Shown here one piece after another: positions 52,670 through 60,815 of a stretch of DNA of 64,000 nucleotides. The translations under genes were made by a program, and so were the position numbers. The notes under the pieces are model-generated. The model was given only the letters and a program-made list of their open reading frames with translations, was not told the DNA's origin and made no database searches. The first letter of the stretch is position 1. The number at the start of each line of letters is the position of its first letter. This stretch comes from an uncultured Acidimicrobiales bacterium (lineage in GTDB: Bacteria; Actinomycetota; Acidimicrobiia; Acidimicrobiales; SZUA-35): contig CALAJQ010000012.1 in the NCBI GenBank assembly GCA_937922785.1, positions 186,001-250,000 of the forward strand, given 5' to 3'.

Positions 52670-53274
52670 CGGTACTGCTCGATCACTTCACGGTAGGTGG
52701 ACACGTCAACCGCTCCGGGCACGAGATACCTACCACCGACCACCAACGACGGTACCGAGTTGATGCCAGCGCCAATGGCCTCGTTGTGTTCGTTCACAAC
52801 AGCGTCAAGCAAGATCTTGTTTTCCGACTGCCACCGAGCATCGAATTCGGCCCTATCAATTCCAGCCTCAGCCGCAATGTCCAACAACACTTCTCGATCT
52901 GAGATTGTGCGGTTCTCGGTGAAGTACGCCTTTAAGGCAGCGTGATGGAACGCCTGGTAGGCGCCTTGGCCAAACAGCGCCGCCACCTTGCCTGCAACCG
53001 CTGATGGCATGCTGTGGCTTGGAGGCTCGGACTCACCCGACCATTGGTTGAAGACCGTTCTTGGCTCCATCGAACCTGGCCGCTCCCAAGACTCGGTGTA
53101 GTTAGTGAATTTCTCCATCGACCGCTCTTCGGGTTCGGGCCGCAACATGAAACTTCGCCAGTTCAGCTCTACTTGATCACCGTATTCGGCCACGATTTCC
53201 TCAAGACGCACGGTCCCGACGTAGCACCAGGGTCAAAGGTAGTCAGACCAAACATCGAGCTTCACGGGATTCAT
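52654..53274 (-). CDS. DsbA/FrnE-family oxidoreductase with in-frame UGA at catalytic Cys
   Basis: The frame opens ATG 53274 (MNPVKLDVWSDYL) and hits TGA at 53235-53233, then continues as PWCYVGTVRLEEIVAEYG, the start of a DsbA/FrnE-type thioredoxin-fold protein (about 206 residues). The UGA replaces the first Cys of the CPWC motif, so a selenocysteine reading (U-P-W-C) is the simplest explanation; everything else of the family follows, including ERPGSMEPRTVFNQWS, the cis-Pro segment GINSVPSLVVGGRYLVPGA and a normal stop. Were UGA a stop, a start at GTG 53211 would yield a protein without its active site. A candidate hairpin lies just downstream of UGA. No sel genes are in the window. Confidence 0.8.
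53208..53225 (-). other. Candidate bacterial SECIS hairpin
   Basis: After UGA, 7 nt precede a stem GC-(U bulge)-ACG / CGU-GC with apical loop UCGGGAC. The loop is G-rich and centred about 17 nt after UGA, where bacterial SECIS loops lie. The stem is short, and the fold was drawn by eye. Confidence 0.4.
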
Positions 53275-53331
53275 GCCCCAACCCTACTTGTCTAGAACAG
53301 CCCTGACTTTTCGGTTTTGGGTCCTGGTGGC

Positions 53332-53337
53332 TAGGGT
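53332..53337 (+). promoter_or_regulatory. Putative -10 box, leaderless MoxR gene
   Basis: TAGGGT lies 6 nt before the ATG at 53344. Confidence 0.45.
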
Positions 53338-53343
53338 CCACTA

Positions 53344-54747
53344 ATGGCAGAACTTGCGGAAACACTTGGCGAACTACGAGCTTCAGGCTGGGAATCTCGC
53401 ACCGTTAAGGAAGAGATCAGGGCTAACGCCATTGGGCGCATCTCAAACAGCGAGCCTTTGTTCGACGGAGTGATGGGTTATGAAGAAACTGTTGTTCCCC
53501 AAATGGAGCACGCCATCCTGGCCGGCCACGACATAGTCCTGCTTGGCGAACGCGGTCAGGCGAAGACCCGCATGATTCGTTCACTCACGGGTCTGTTGGA
53601 TGAGTGGATGCCAATCGTTGCGGGCTCTGAAATCAACGACGATCCCTACAACCCGGTGTCACGGCATGCTTTAGACGCAGTTGCAGAGCACGGTGACGCA
53701 ACCCCAATTGCTTGGGTGCACAGAGATGCGCGCTTCGGCGAAAAGCTGGCAACGCCAGACACTTCAATCGCTGACCTAATCGGCGAAGTTGACCCAATCA
53801 AGGTGGCCGAAGGCCGATACCTGTCCGATGAGCTGACCCTGCACTATGGCCTTGTGCCCCGGACAAATCGAGGCGTGTTCGCAATCAACGAGCTTCCCGA
53901 CCTCGCCGAGCGCATTCAGGTTGGTCTGCTCAACGTTCTCGAAGAACGCGACGTCCAAATTCGGGGCTACAAAGTCCGGCTGCCACTGGACGTAATGCTT
54001 GTGGCCTCAGCCAACCCCGAGGACTACACAAACAGAGGGCGGATGATCACGCCGCTTAAGGATCGATTTGGTGCCCAGATCCGAACCCACTACCCACTTG
54101 AGATCTCAACCGAGATCGACATTGCCAAACAAGAGGCTTTGATTCCCACAAGCTCGCCAACGGTTTCCATTCCTGAATTCATGCACGAGATCGTCGCAAC
54201 CTTTACCCACCTCGCCCGGTCCAGCTCAAAGATCAACCAGCGCTCTGGCGTTTCAGTTCGACTAACGGTTTCGAACCTTGAGACCCTCGCTGCAGCGGCC
54301 ACAGCACGGGCTCTTCGCCTCGGAGAAACTGACACTGTCCCTCGCGTGTGTGAGCTGGACGCGCTTATTGCCTCAACTGCAGGCAAAGTTGAGATTGAGG
54401 CCTTGGACGAAGGTCGTGAGGGCGAGGTTATCGACCACCTGCTTTCCAGGGCCGTGGTGGAGGTCTTCAAGGATTCCGTCGAGCCAGAGCACGTTCGGGC
54501 CGTAGTCGATTCTTTTGAAGAAGATCTTGAAGTAAGCGCCGGTGATGACATTCCGGTCGGCAATTACATCGAGCTACTAACTAGGGTGCCAGCCATGGCA
54601 GCGCCAGTGATGGCTCTAGTAGGTGAGGGTGCATCCCAGGCCGCTCAAGCTAGCGCTATCGAGCTCATTCTTGAGGGTCTGCACCTAAGTCGTCGGCTCA
54701 ACAAAGACCAAGTCGGCACCAAGGCCACATATCGAGCCCGCAGCTAA
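53344..54747 (+). CDS. MoxR/magnesium chelatase-like AAA+ ATPase
   Basis: A 467-residue AAA+ ATPase. Walker A is GERGQAKT (68-75), a Walker B-like segment is RGVFAINELPDL, and the sensor 1 region reads MLVASANPEDYTNRGR. Family members work as chaperones that act with a VWA-domain partner to insert metals or mature enzyme complexes. The partner is likely the VWA gene at 56120, separated by the GH1-like gene on the opposite strand. The 3' end overlaps that gene by 4 bp. Confidence 0.85.
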   Translation: MAELAETLGELRASGWESRTVKEEIRANAIGRISNSEPLFDGVMGYEETVVPQMEHAILAGHDIVLLGERGQAKTRMIRSLTGLLDEWMPIVAGSEINDDPYNPVSRHALDAVAEHGDATPIAWVHRDARFGEKLATPDTSIADLIGEVDPIKVAEGRYLSDELTLHYGLVPRTNRGVFAINELPDLAERIQVGLLNVLEERDVQIRGYKVRLPLDVMLVASANPEDYTNRGRMITPLKDRFGAQIRTHYPLEISTEIDIAKQEALIPTSSPTVSIPEFMHEIVATFTHLARSSSKINQRSGVSVRLTVSNLETLAAAATARALRLGETDTVPRVCELDALIASTAGKVEIEALDEGREGEVIDHLLSRAVVEVFKDSVEPEHVRAVVDSFEEDLEVSAGDDIPVGNYIELLTRVPAMAAPVMALVGEGASQAAQASAIELILEGLHLSRRLNKDQVGTKATYRARS

Positions 54748-55880
54748 CTGCCGTCTGGCGTTGCCAGAACTGAGGCTTCGTCCTTTGGGGTGCGGTCAGA
54801 ACCAATAACCCCCGGCTTGATGTCGAAGCCTTCTTCCCAATGCCAACCGTCGATCGGACTGGCCTGCCACCACCCTGCGCCGACGTCCGCCGCAGCATCG
54901 AGAAGCGATGCAAGGTGCTCGGTTCGAGCTTGGCCATCGTCGGCAACCTCAGCCAGATCGCTACAAAATACCGTCTTCCGGGATCCGGCCCGTTCGGATG
55001 CTTCAAACCCGGCCGTCGCCATTGCTTCAGCCAGGGGCATCGAAAGGGTTGACCAGGCTCCGGTTCCGTCAATTTCGATCGGCGGACGTAAGTGGGTAAC
55101 GACTAGGTCATACGCGCCTCTCAACTCGTCGACCCGTTTGGTCGGCATGTCGCCCACCTTGAGTTCGCCCTCGTTGATGGCATGGAACCAGCTTCGGTTA
55201 AACAGCTCGTCAACCCACTGAGCGTGAGGCGCCGCTTTGACGTTGTCCCTTTGGCCGCGCACGAGGCGAGCGGTGACCGAAGTGGCGATTGGCGCAGAAC
55301 CTAGAAGTATCCGGAACGCCTCAGCGTCGGCCAGCATCACATTGCGCACGGCCTTCGTGGCGTTGATGGCTCCGGTCCTGCCCGGGGGAGCGGTGCCTAG
55401 GAACTGGCTTCTAAGGGTGTTGAAGACTGGCTCTCTCATGGGCAGCCAGCCAGCGGCCAAGTCTTCGAAGCTCTCACCGACCCAGTCAACGTGTCGTGAC
55501 CACGCAAGCAGGTTCTGGCGGTCGTCGTTGAACCCGCCCATGTCGTAGGCAAACCAACCAGGCAAGGTGCCGTCCACCAGAACAAGCCAAGGGGCAATGC
55601 CTAAGTCCTTGGCTGTTCCGATCACCTGCCTGCGAAACGCGAGAGCCTCGTGGTCAAGCTTGCCTTCGGCTGGAAATAATCTGGACCATTCGATGGTGAA
55701 CGCCGCTTCGGTCACGCCCATGGCCGCCAGTTGGGCGAGATCCTGTTCGAAGTTGAGGCCAAAACCGGCGCCGTCTGCACCCTCGGGCGCCTTGTTCTGG
55801 CGTGTCCACAGCGACCAATCGCTGGCCGCCGACGGACCTTCGAGCTCAGCCGAGGTAAATAATGCGCCAAATGAAGTCAA
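54744..55880 (-). CDS. GH1-like protein lacking a recognisable ENG nucleophile motif
   Basis: About 378 residues with a GH1-type TIM barrel: FGLNFEQDLAQLAAMGVTEAAFTIEWSR and DGTLPGWF. The acid/base position is MREP (usually TLNEP), keeping Glu; the nucleophile region, normally ITENG, reads VFCSDLAEVADD, with no ENG. Catalysis by the usual retaining mechanism is thus doubtful. The likely start is TTG 55880 (MTSFGALF), since TAGCAT lies 8 nt upstream; the frame is open to 55964 only through repeat sequence. Confidence 0.72.
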   Translation of the reverse strand: MTSFGALFTSAELEGPSAASDWSLWTRQNKAPEGADGAGFGLNFEQDLAQLAAMGVTEAAFTIEWSRLFPAEGKLDHEALAFRRQVIGTAKDLGIAPWLVLVDGTLPGWFAYDMGGFNDDRQNLLAWSRHVDWVGESFEDLAAGWLPMREPVFNTLRSQFLGTAPPGRTGAINATKAVRNVMLADAEAFRILLGSAPIATSVTARLVRGQRDNVKAAPHAQWVDELFNRSWFHAINEGELKVGDMPTKRVDELRGAYDLVVTHLRPPIEIDGTGAWSTLSMPLAEAMATAGFEASERAGSRKTVFCSDLAEVADDGQARTEHLASLLDAAADVGAGWWQASPIDGWHWEEGFDIKPGVIGSDRTPKDEASVLATPDGS

Positions 55881-55911
55881 GGGAAACGATGCTACTTCGT
55901 CCCCCTGAGAG

Positions 55912-56022
55912 CCAAATGTCTGCTGTAGGTGACAAAACACCGAAAAGTCAGCTGTAGGTGACAAAGAGTGTCACCTGGGGCAGAAATTTGGGGGGATTGT
56001 CACCTGGGGCAGAAATTTGGGG
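55912..56022. repeat. Palindromic repeat block, family GGTGACA/TGTCACC, second copy
   Basis: Same layout as 51522-51630: two forward units (tgctgtaggtgaca, agctgtaggtgaca) and two reverse units (tgtcacctggggcaga), each pair 29 bp apart, around the palindrome AGGTGACA aagag TGTCACCT at 55956-55976. It lies between the divergent GH1-like and VWA genes. Confidence 0.8.
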
Positions 56023-56119
56023 CCAGGTGAGAGCCGCGCCAGAGCCAGGCCAGAGCACCGCCAGTTGCCACTGTCGGCCCCTGATTTAGCTAGTGACCCG
56101 GCGCCGGTTAGTCTGGCTT

Positions 56120-58153
56120 ATGGTCGGATCGAGATTTCGTTACTCGCGGTGGGATGGCACACAGAAGGGCTTTGAGCTTGACGCCTTCGATGTGCTGGGC
56201 GAGATGGCTGACGATCTGCTCTATCACGGTGACCCGATGGCAGCACTTCGCCGCTTGATGCAAGAAGGTTTCACCGACGCCAACGGCGAGCGAGTTCAGG
56301 GCCTGCGCGAGATGATGGAACGTATTCGCGAAGAACGCGAGGCTCGATTGGAGAACTCTGACCTCGGTGGTGTCTACAGCGAGATCAACGAAGAGTTGCT
56401 TGATCTCATTAACCAAGAACGTCAAGCGCTATCTGACCGCAACGCCTTGGCCGATATGGAATTGGGCGACCCCGACGCCAGTGATGAGTCAAAGCGAAAC
56501 GCCGAATTGGCGGCCGAAACCAAGCAGAACAAAGGTCTCCAGCTAGATCTGATGCCTGATGATCTCGCCGGCAAGGTGAAAGGACTTCAGAACTATGAGT
56601 TCGAAAGCAACGAGGCTCAGCAGCGCTTCGATGATCTAATCGACAAACTCCGCCAGGAGATGGTCAACAAGCAGTTCTCCGAAATGGCCGGTGCCATGGA
56701 AAACATGTCGCCTGAAGACCTTGCTCGTATGAAAGACATGATGGCCGAGCTCAACCAGATGCTCGAGCAGAAGGCAGCCGGTGAAGAGCCAGACTTCGAT
56801 GGCTTCATGGAGAAATACGGTGACTTCTTCCCGGAGAACCCTCAAAGCTTGGAGGAGCTGCTGGAGGCAATGGCCATGCGCATGGCGGCCGCTCAGGCAA
56901 TGCTGAACTCAATGACGCCCGAGCAGCGTCAACAGCTCCAGGAACTGTCCAATGCGCTTATGGAAGACATGGATCTCAACTTTGAGGCCAGTCGTCTAAG
57001 CCAGAATTTGCAAGGCATGTTCCCCGACGCAGGTTGGCAACAAAGCTATGACTTCTCCGGATATGACCCGCTGGGTCTGGCTGGAGCATCGGAGACCTTC
57101 GCCGAGCTCAGCCAGCTGGACCAGATGGAGCAGTTCCTCCAGAACGCATCCAACCCAGCTTCGCTTGCCGATATCGATCTTGACCGCGTTCGTGACTTAC
57201 TTGGTGACCAGGAAGCTGCCTCACTTGAGCGGGCTGCGGAGCTGGCGAAGATGCTTGAAGACCAGGGCCTCGTTCAGAACACCGAGGGCCGTATGGAGCT
57301 AACGCCCCAAGGTCTGCGCCGCCTGGGTCAGGTGGCCCTGAACGACTTGTTTTCCAAGCTTGGCAAAGACGCTCTTGGGCAACACGACATCGACACTCGT
57401 GGTCTGGGCCACGAGCGCTCTTATGACACTCGGCCCTATGCCTACGGGGATCCGTTCAATCTGCATATCGAAAAGACCATCGGCAATGCCTTGCGCCGCA
57501 GCGGTGGGGGGATCCCAATTCAGCTGAAGCCCGAAGACTTCGAGATCGAGCTAACTGAACAGCAAGTTCGAAGCAGCACAGTGATCATGTTGGATCTGTC
57601 GATGTCAATGCCGATGCGGGGCAATTTCTTGCCGGCGAAGAAGGTTACGCTCGCTTTGCACAGCCTGATCAGCTCGCAGTTTCCTCGGGACTATTTGGGG
57701 CTGGTGTCCTTTGCTGACACCGCACGTGAGCTCAAGCCGCAGATGCTGCCAGAAGTGTCATGGGACTACATCTACGGCACAAACATGCATCACGGCTTTA
57801 TGTTGGCGCGCCAGATGCTGGCAAAGCAGACCGGCACCAAGCAGATAATCATGATCACCGATGGCGAACCTACCGCTCATCTGACCGCGGATGGCTATTC
57901 GGTCTTTAACTACCCACCGACCCAAGAGTGCGTCGACAAGACCATGGCTGAGGCACTTAGGTGCACAAAGGCTGGCATCACGATTAACACCTTCATGCTG
58001 GATGCCGATGCAGGTCTTCGGTATTTCGTGGAGCGACTAACAGAGATTAACGGCGGCCGAGCGTTCTTCACTTCGCCTGACACCTTGGGCGAATATCTGC
58101 TTGTTGATTTCATCGAGCACAAACGCACCTTGTTGGGTCGCCGATCCGCCTAA
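56120..58153 (+). CDS. VWA-domain protein, likely MoxR partner
   Basis: A 677-residue protein. A long acidic, Met/Gln-rich helical N-terminal region (about 1-430) precedes a von Willebrand A domain with the MIDAS motif VIMLDLSMSM (DxSxS), a FADTA Thr and the late Asp in ITDGEPT. The family pairs with MoxR ATPases for metal insertion or complex maturation. The start at ATG 56120 follows TAGTCT by 5 nt. GTG 56093 is in frame but upstream of any homology. Confidence 0.8.
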   Translation: MVGSRFRYSRWDGTQKGFELDAFDVLGEMADDLLYHGDPMAALRRLMQEGFTDANGERVQGLREMMERIREEREARLENSDLGGVYSEINEELLDLINQERQALSDRNALADMELGDPDASDESKRNAELAAETKQNKGLQLDLMPDDLAGKVKGLQNYEFESNEAQQRFDDLIDKLRQEMVNKQFSEMAGAMENMSPEDLARMKDMMAELNQMLEQKAAGEEPDFDGFMEKYGDFFPENPQSLEELLEAMAMRMAAAQAMLNSMTPEQRQQLQELSNALMEDMDLNFEASRLSQNLQGMFPDAGWQQSYDFSGYDPLGLAGASETFAELSQLDQMEQFLQNASNPASLADIDLDRVRDLLGDQEAASLERAAELAKMLEDQGLVQNTEGRMELTPQGLRRLGQVALNDLFSKLGKDALGQHDIDTRGLGHERSYDTRPYAYGDPFNLHIEKTIGNALRRSGGGIPIQLKPEDFEIELTEQQVRSSTVIMLDLSMSMPMRGNFLPAKKVTLALHSLISSQFPRDYLGLVSFADTARELKPQMLPEVSWDYIYGTNMHHGFMLARQMLAKQTGTKQIIMITDGEPTAHLTADGYSVFNYPPTQECVDKTMAEALRCTKAGITINTFMLDADAGLRYFVERLTEINGGRAFFTSPDTLGEYLLVDFIEHKRTLLGRRSA

Positions 58154-58165
58154 TCGTAAGGTTTC

Positions 58166-58180
58166 ACCACCATGGGTGGT
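58166..58180. terminator. Small hairpin after the VWA gene
   Basis: ACCACC atg GGTGGT, a 6-bp stem with a 3-nt loop, 12 bp past the stop at 58153. There is no T tract, so it is at best a weak terminator. Confidence 0.35.
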
Positions 58181-58340
58181 CACGGAACTACTGCGCGCGC
58201 CAAAAACCGCAGAAATAAGCGAAAAAGTGGTTGTCATATGCTCATCACAATGATGTAATTACACCGCAGCAATGCATGGCCCCCTTCCACTTCTAACCCG
58301 CACCTGGGGCCTTTGACTTTTTGGCGGAGGAGTTTCTTCG

Positions 58341-58640
58341 ATGGCGAGAAAGCACTTAATCCTAGACACAAGCTGGCAGGCGTATTCGAACTGCCTCGGT
58401 GTCGATCCGGACCTGTTCTTTCCAGAACGAGGCGCATCAACCCGTGAAGCCAAAGAAGTCTGCCGCGGCTGTGTAGTGCGTGAGGACTGCCTCGAGTACG
58501 CCCTTGCCAACGGTGAGAAGTTTGGCATTTGGGGTGGCATGAGCGAGCGCGAACGTCGCCGTATCCGTCGCCAACGGGCACTAGCTCGCCAAGAAGCCGC
58601 CGCCATCGCCGAAATGGCCACTGCTGGCACTGCTTCCTAA
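58341..58640 (+). CDS. WhiB-family iron-sulfur regulator
   Basis: A 99-residue WhiB protein with the four cluster Cys (SNCLGV, VCRGC, EDC: Cys spacing C, CxxC, C) and the GIWGG turn, ending in a basic helix RRRIRRQRALARQEA. It binds a [4Fe-4S] cluster and senses redox or nitric oxide, usually through contact with sigma factor region 4. It is 28 bp upstream of tatA. Confidence 0.93.
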   Translation: MARKHLILDTSWQAYSNCLGVDPDLFFPERGASTREAKEVCRGCVVREDCLEYALANGEKFGIWGGMSERERRRIRRQRALARQEAAAIAEMATAGTAS

Positions 58641-58656
58641 GTACAGCCTCAAGCTG

Positions 58657-58662
58657 TAGTCT
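58657..58662 (+). promoter_or_regulatory. Putative -10 box, leaderless tatA
   Basis: TAGTCT lies 6 nt before the ATG at 58669. Confidence 0.5.
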
Positions 58663-58668
58663 TTAGAT

Positions 58669-58845
58669 ATGCCTAACCTCAAGCCCAGCGAGCTTCTGAT
58701 CGTTCTTGTGATCATTCTGGTTCTGTTCGGCGGGTCCAAACTTCCACAGTTAGCGAAGAACCTCGGGCGCGCCCAGAAGGAATTCAAAGACGGGATTGAC
58801 GAAGGCCAAAGCTCTGTAGCGGCCGACGAAGATCTCGATTCTTAG
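58669..58845 (+). CDS. tatA: Twin-arginine translocase subunit TatA
   Basis: A 58-residue protein, short enough to be missed by automatic callers. It has an N-terminal hydrophobic helix ([17 protein letters not shown]) with the conserved FGG turn, then an amphipathic helix [19 protein letters not shown] and a short acidic tail. TatA forms the pore of the Tat export system. tatC is not in the window. Placement next to WhiB and the ECF sigma factor has no clear functional link. Confidence 0.9.
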   Translation: MPNLKPSELLIVLVIILVLFGGSKLPQLAKNLGRAQKEFKDGIDEGQSSVAADEDLDS

Positions 58846-58877
58846 TCTTCAATATTCTTTGGAACTCGCCGGTACCA

Positions 58878-59390
58878 GTGAGCGTTGAAACAGGCGTGGC
58901 GACAGTTCCCAGTTGGGAAGAAGTCGCCGAGACCCATGGACGGTTCATTTACAGCCTTGCTTACCGCTTGGCCGGGAACCATCACGACGCACAAGACTTG
59001 GTACAAGAAGTGTTACTGCGAGTTCGACGAGGACTAATTAACTACAAGCCCGGCAACTTCGAGGGCTGGCTTAGTCGAATCACCACAAATGCTTTCTTGG
59101 ACCGGGTCCGAAAGCAAAAGCGCAGACCAACTCAGAAGCTTCCAGACGATCCCGATCGAGTGATTGAAGGATCTCCTGGCGCCGACATTGAGATGGACGC
59201 TCACGACCTGCCCGATCATCTTCAAGAGCTCCTGGCCCAACTCCAAGTGGAGTATCGGGTGCCGGTGGTTCTCAAAGACGTAATGGGCTACTCCTACGAA
59301 GAAATCGCAACGTACCTAGACGTGCCTATCGGGACCGTTCGTTCACGGATCCACCGAGGCCGTTCGAAGCTGCGGAAGGCCCTCACATGA
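58878..59390 (+). CDS. ECF sigma factor
   Basis: A 170-residue sigma-70 family factor with only regions 2 and 4: region 2 with DAQDLVQEVLLRVRRGL and the -10 contact GWLSRITTNAFLDRVRKQKRR; region 4 with LKDVMGYSYEEIATYLDVPIGTVRSRIHRGRSKLRKAL. It resembles actinobacterial SigE/SigL-type stress sigma factors. It starts at GTG 58878 and overlaps the next gene by 4 bp. Confidence 0.92.
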   Translation: MSVETGVATVPSWEEVAETHGRFIYSLAYRLAGNHHDAQDLVQEVLLRVRRGLINYKPGNFEGWLSRITTNAFLDRVRKQKRRPTQKLPDDPDRVIEGSPGADIEMDAHDLPDHLQELLAQLQVEYRVPVVLKDVMGYSYEEIATYLDVPIGTVRSRIHRGRSKLRKALT

Positions 59391-60106
59391 CCCACAACAT
59401 GAATTTTGAGCCCGAAGAAGAATGGGAAGCATCAATCTCAGCAATGCTCTCCGGATTGGGGCCAGTTGACCCCCCTGAAGGGTTTATGGCCAGCGCCATG
59501 AACCACCGACCTCTATACGCCGGCCGAACAACCCTGGGCCTTGGCGCTTTGACAGCTTGTGCCCTAGCCCTTGCTGTCAGCCTGGGCGGTTTGAAAGGGT
59601 CAGGGGTGGTCCCCAAGGTTGACTCGTTAGCCGAACAGCACTCGCTGGTTGCGGCCAGCTTCTTCAACCCGTTTCAGACAGAGCCGCTGCCTGAGGCCGA
59701 AATGTCCAATCCGGATGAATTGATTGCTCAGCTTCCTCAGCTTGAATTGCCGTCGGGCCTTGAACCCAAGGCATTTTTCGCCGGGTCAGACTTCCAGCAG
59801 GCGCTTTTCTCTGAAACTAATGCTGCCAGCGATGCAGTTTCGATCTTCCACCAACCTGGTCTTGTTGACTTCTCAATGCTTCCTGAAGAGGGGCTGATGA
59901 TGATAGAGGACGTGCCGGCGTGGGTGGATGCCGAGCAATCGATAACAGTTCTTCAAGCACGAGACGAAGCAGTGACCATCGTGGGACTGTCGGCTGATCA
60001 GGTGGCCAATGTTGTTCGGTCCGTACCGAAACCGACCGCAGTTGACAAGCTAAGTGAGGCAATGAACACCATCACATCCCACCTTGGCTTTCCAAACCTC
60101 AAGTAA
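59387..60106 (+). CDS. Putative membrane anti-sigma factor
   Basis: A 239-residue protein coupled to the ECF sigma factor by a 4-bp overlap, which is the usual place for its anti-sigma factor. It has a cytoplasmic acidic N-terminus (about 1-40), one membrane span (about 49-67, LGLGALTACALALAVSLGG) and a ~160-residue exported part with no recognised domain. I do not see a zinc HxxxCxxC motif, so the anti-sigma role rests on position. Confidence 0.6.
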   Translation: MTHNMNFEPEEEWEASISAMLSGLGPVDPPEGFMASAMNHRPLYAGRTTLGLGALTACALALAVSLGGLKGSGVVPKVDSLAEQHSLVAASFFNPFQTEPLPEAEMSNPDELIAQLPQLELPSGLEPKAFFAGSDFQQALFSETNAASDAVSIFHQPGLVDFSMLPEEGLMMIEDVPAWVDAEQSITVLQARDEAVTIVGLSADQVANVVRSVPKPTAVDKLSEAMNTITSHLGFPNLK

Positions 60107-60168
60107 TTTCGCCTAGGTCTTTTTACCCAAAGTGGAACCATTCGGCTGGGCCGTACGTCTCTATAGGC

Positions 60169-60420
60169 ATGGACTCCACAAACTGGATGGCAGAAGGCAA
60201 CTGCAACAACCACCCTCCGGAAACCTTTTTTCCAAGTGATGGCGTGGGCGTTGAGGTCGCCAAGAAGATCTGCTTAACCTGCCCGGTGCAGGAACGGTGC
60301 CTTAACTACGCACTAGCAAATCGGATCGAACACGGCGTATGGGGCGCAGCCTCAGAACGGCAACGGCGGCGCATTCTCAAGGCTCGTCGCCAAGCGCTCG
60401 CTGCAGCAGCGGCGGCGTAG
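60169..60420 (+). CDS. Second WhiB-family iron-sulfur regulator
   Basis: An 83-residue WhiB with the Cys pattern GNCNN, CLTCPVQERC and the GVWGAAS turn, ending RRRILKARRQAL. It differs from the first WhiB 1.8 kb upstream in its loops. A TATAGG or TACGTC box close upstream suggests a leaderless start. Confidence 0.93.
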   Translation: MDSTNWMAEGNCNNHPPETFFPSDGVGVEVAKKICLTCPVQERCLNYALANRIEHGVWGAASERQRRRILKARRQALAAAAAA

Positions 60421-60471
60421 AACCCCGCTAAGAAGGGGAGGGGCGCAGGGGAGGGCGCAGATGCCGGTTAA

Positions 60472-60485
60472 CCCACTAAAGTGGG
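60472..60485 (+). promoter_or_regulatory. Small hairpin before the gene at 60492
   Basis: CCCAC taaa GTGGG lies 6 nt before ATG 60492 and its 3' arm is the only purine-rich ribosome-site candidate. An upstream C4/G4 hairpin at 60423-60438 precedes it. Confidence 0.3.
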
Positions 60486-60491
60486 GGCACT

Positions 60492-60815
60492 ATGACAGAC
60501 TTTGCTCCCACTGACGAACCCCAAGATCCTGTGTGTGGCGCAGCCATTGTCTACCTGGGGCCGGTTGCTCCTCACTGGGAGATTCGTCACGTCTTCGGCG
60601 AGCAGAAGATGATTGATGAATTCCGCACCAGAGTTAATGCTCGCCTGTTGTTGTTGCCTCGCCACGACCCTCAGTTCAGACGCAACAAGGAGCGGGTTAA
60701 CCGTGACGCTGAACGTGAGTTGATCCGAGTCGATTGGGACCTTGGCGACGACGATTCAGAATCAAACAGCCGGCCCGGTGGCCAGCAGCGGCCCGCAACT
60801 GCAGCCGTTGAGTGA
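60492..60815 (+). CDS. Small protein of unknown function before ppk
   Basis: A 107-residue acidic/basic protein with no membrane span, core PHWEIRHVFGEQKMIDEF and LLLLPRHDPQFRRNKE. I do not recognise it. It overlaps the start of ppk (38 bp or 74 bp, depending on the ppk start), so it is probably translated from the same message and may matter for ppk expression. Confidence 0.6.
   Translation: MTDFAPTDEPQDPVCGAAIVYLGPVAPHWEIRHVFGEQKMIDEFRTRVNARLLLLPRHDPQFRRNKERVNRDAERELIRVDWDLGDDDSESNSRPGGQQRPATAAVE

Noticed and set aside
52654-53211. DsbA-like gene starting at GTG 53211 as an ordinary protein
   Set aside because: It would lack both catalytic Cys positions and the first strand of the thioredoxin fold, while the upstream frame completes the family sequence except for one UGA.
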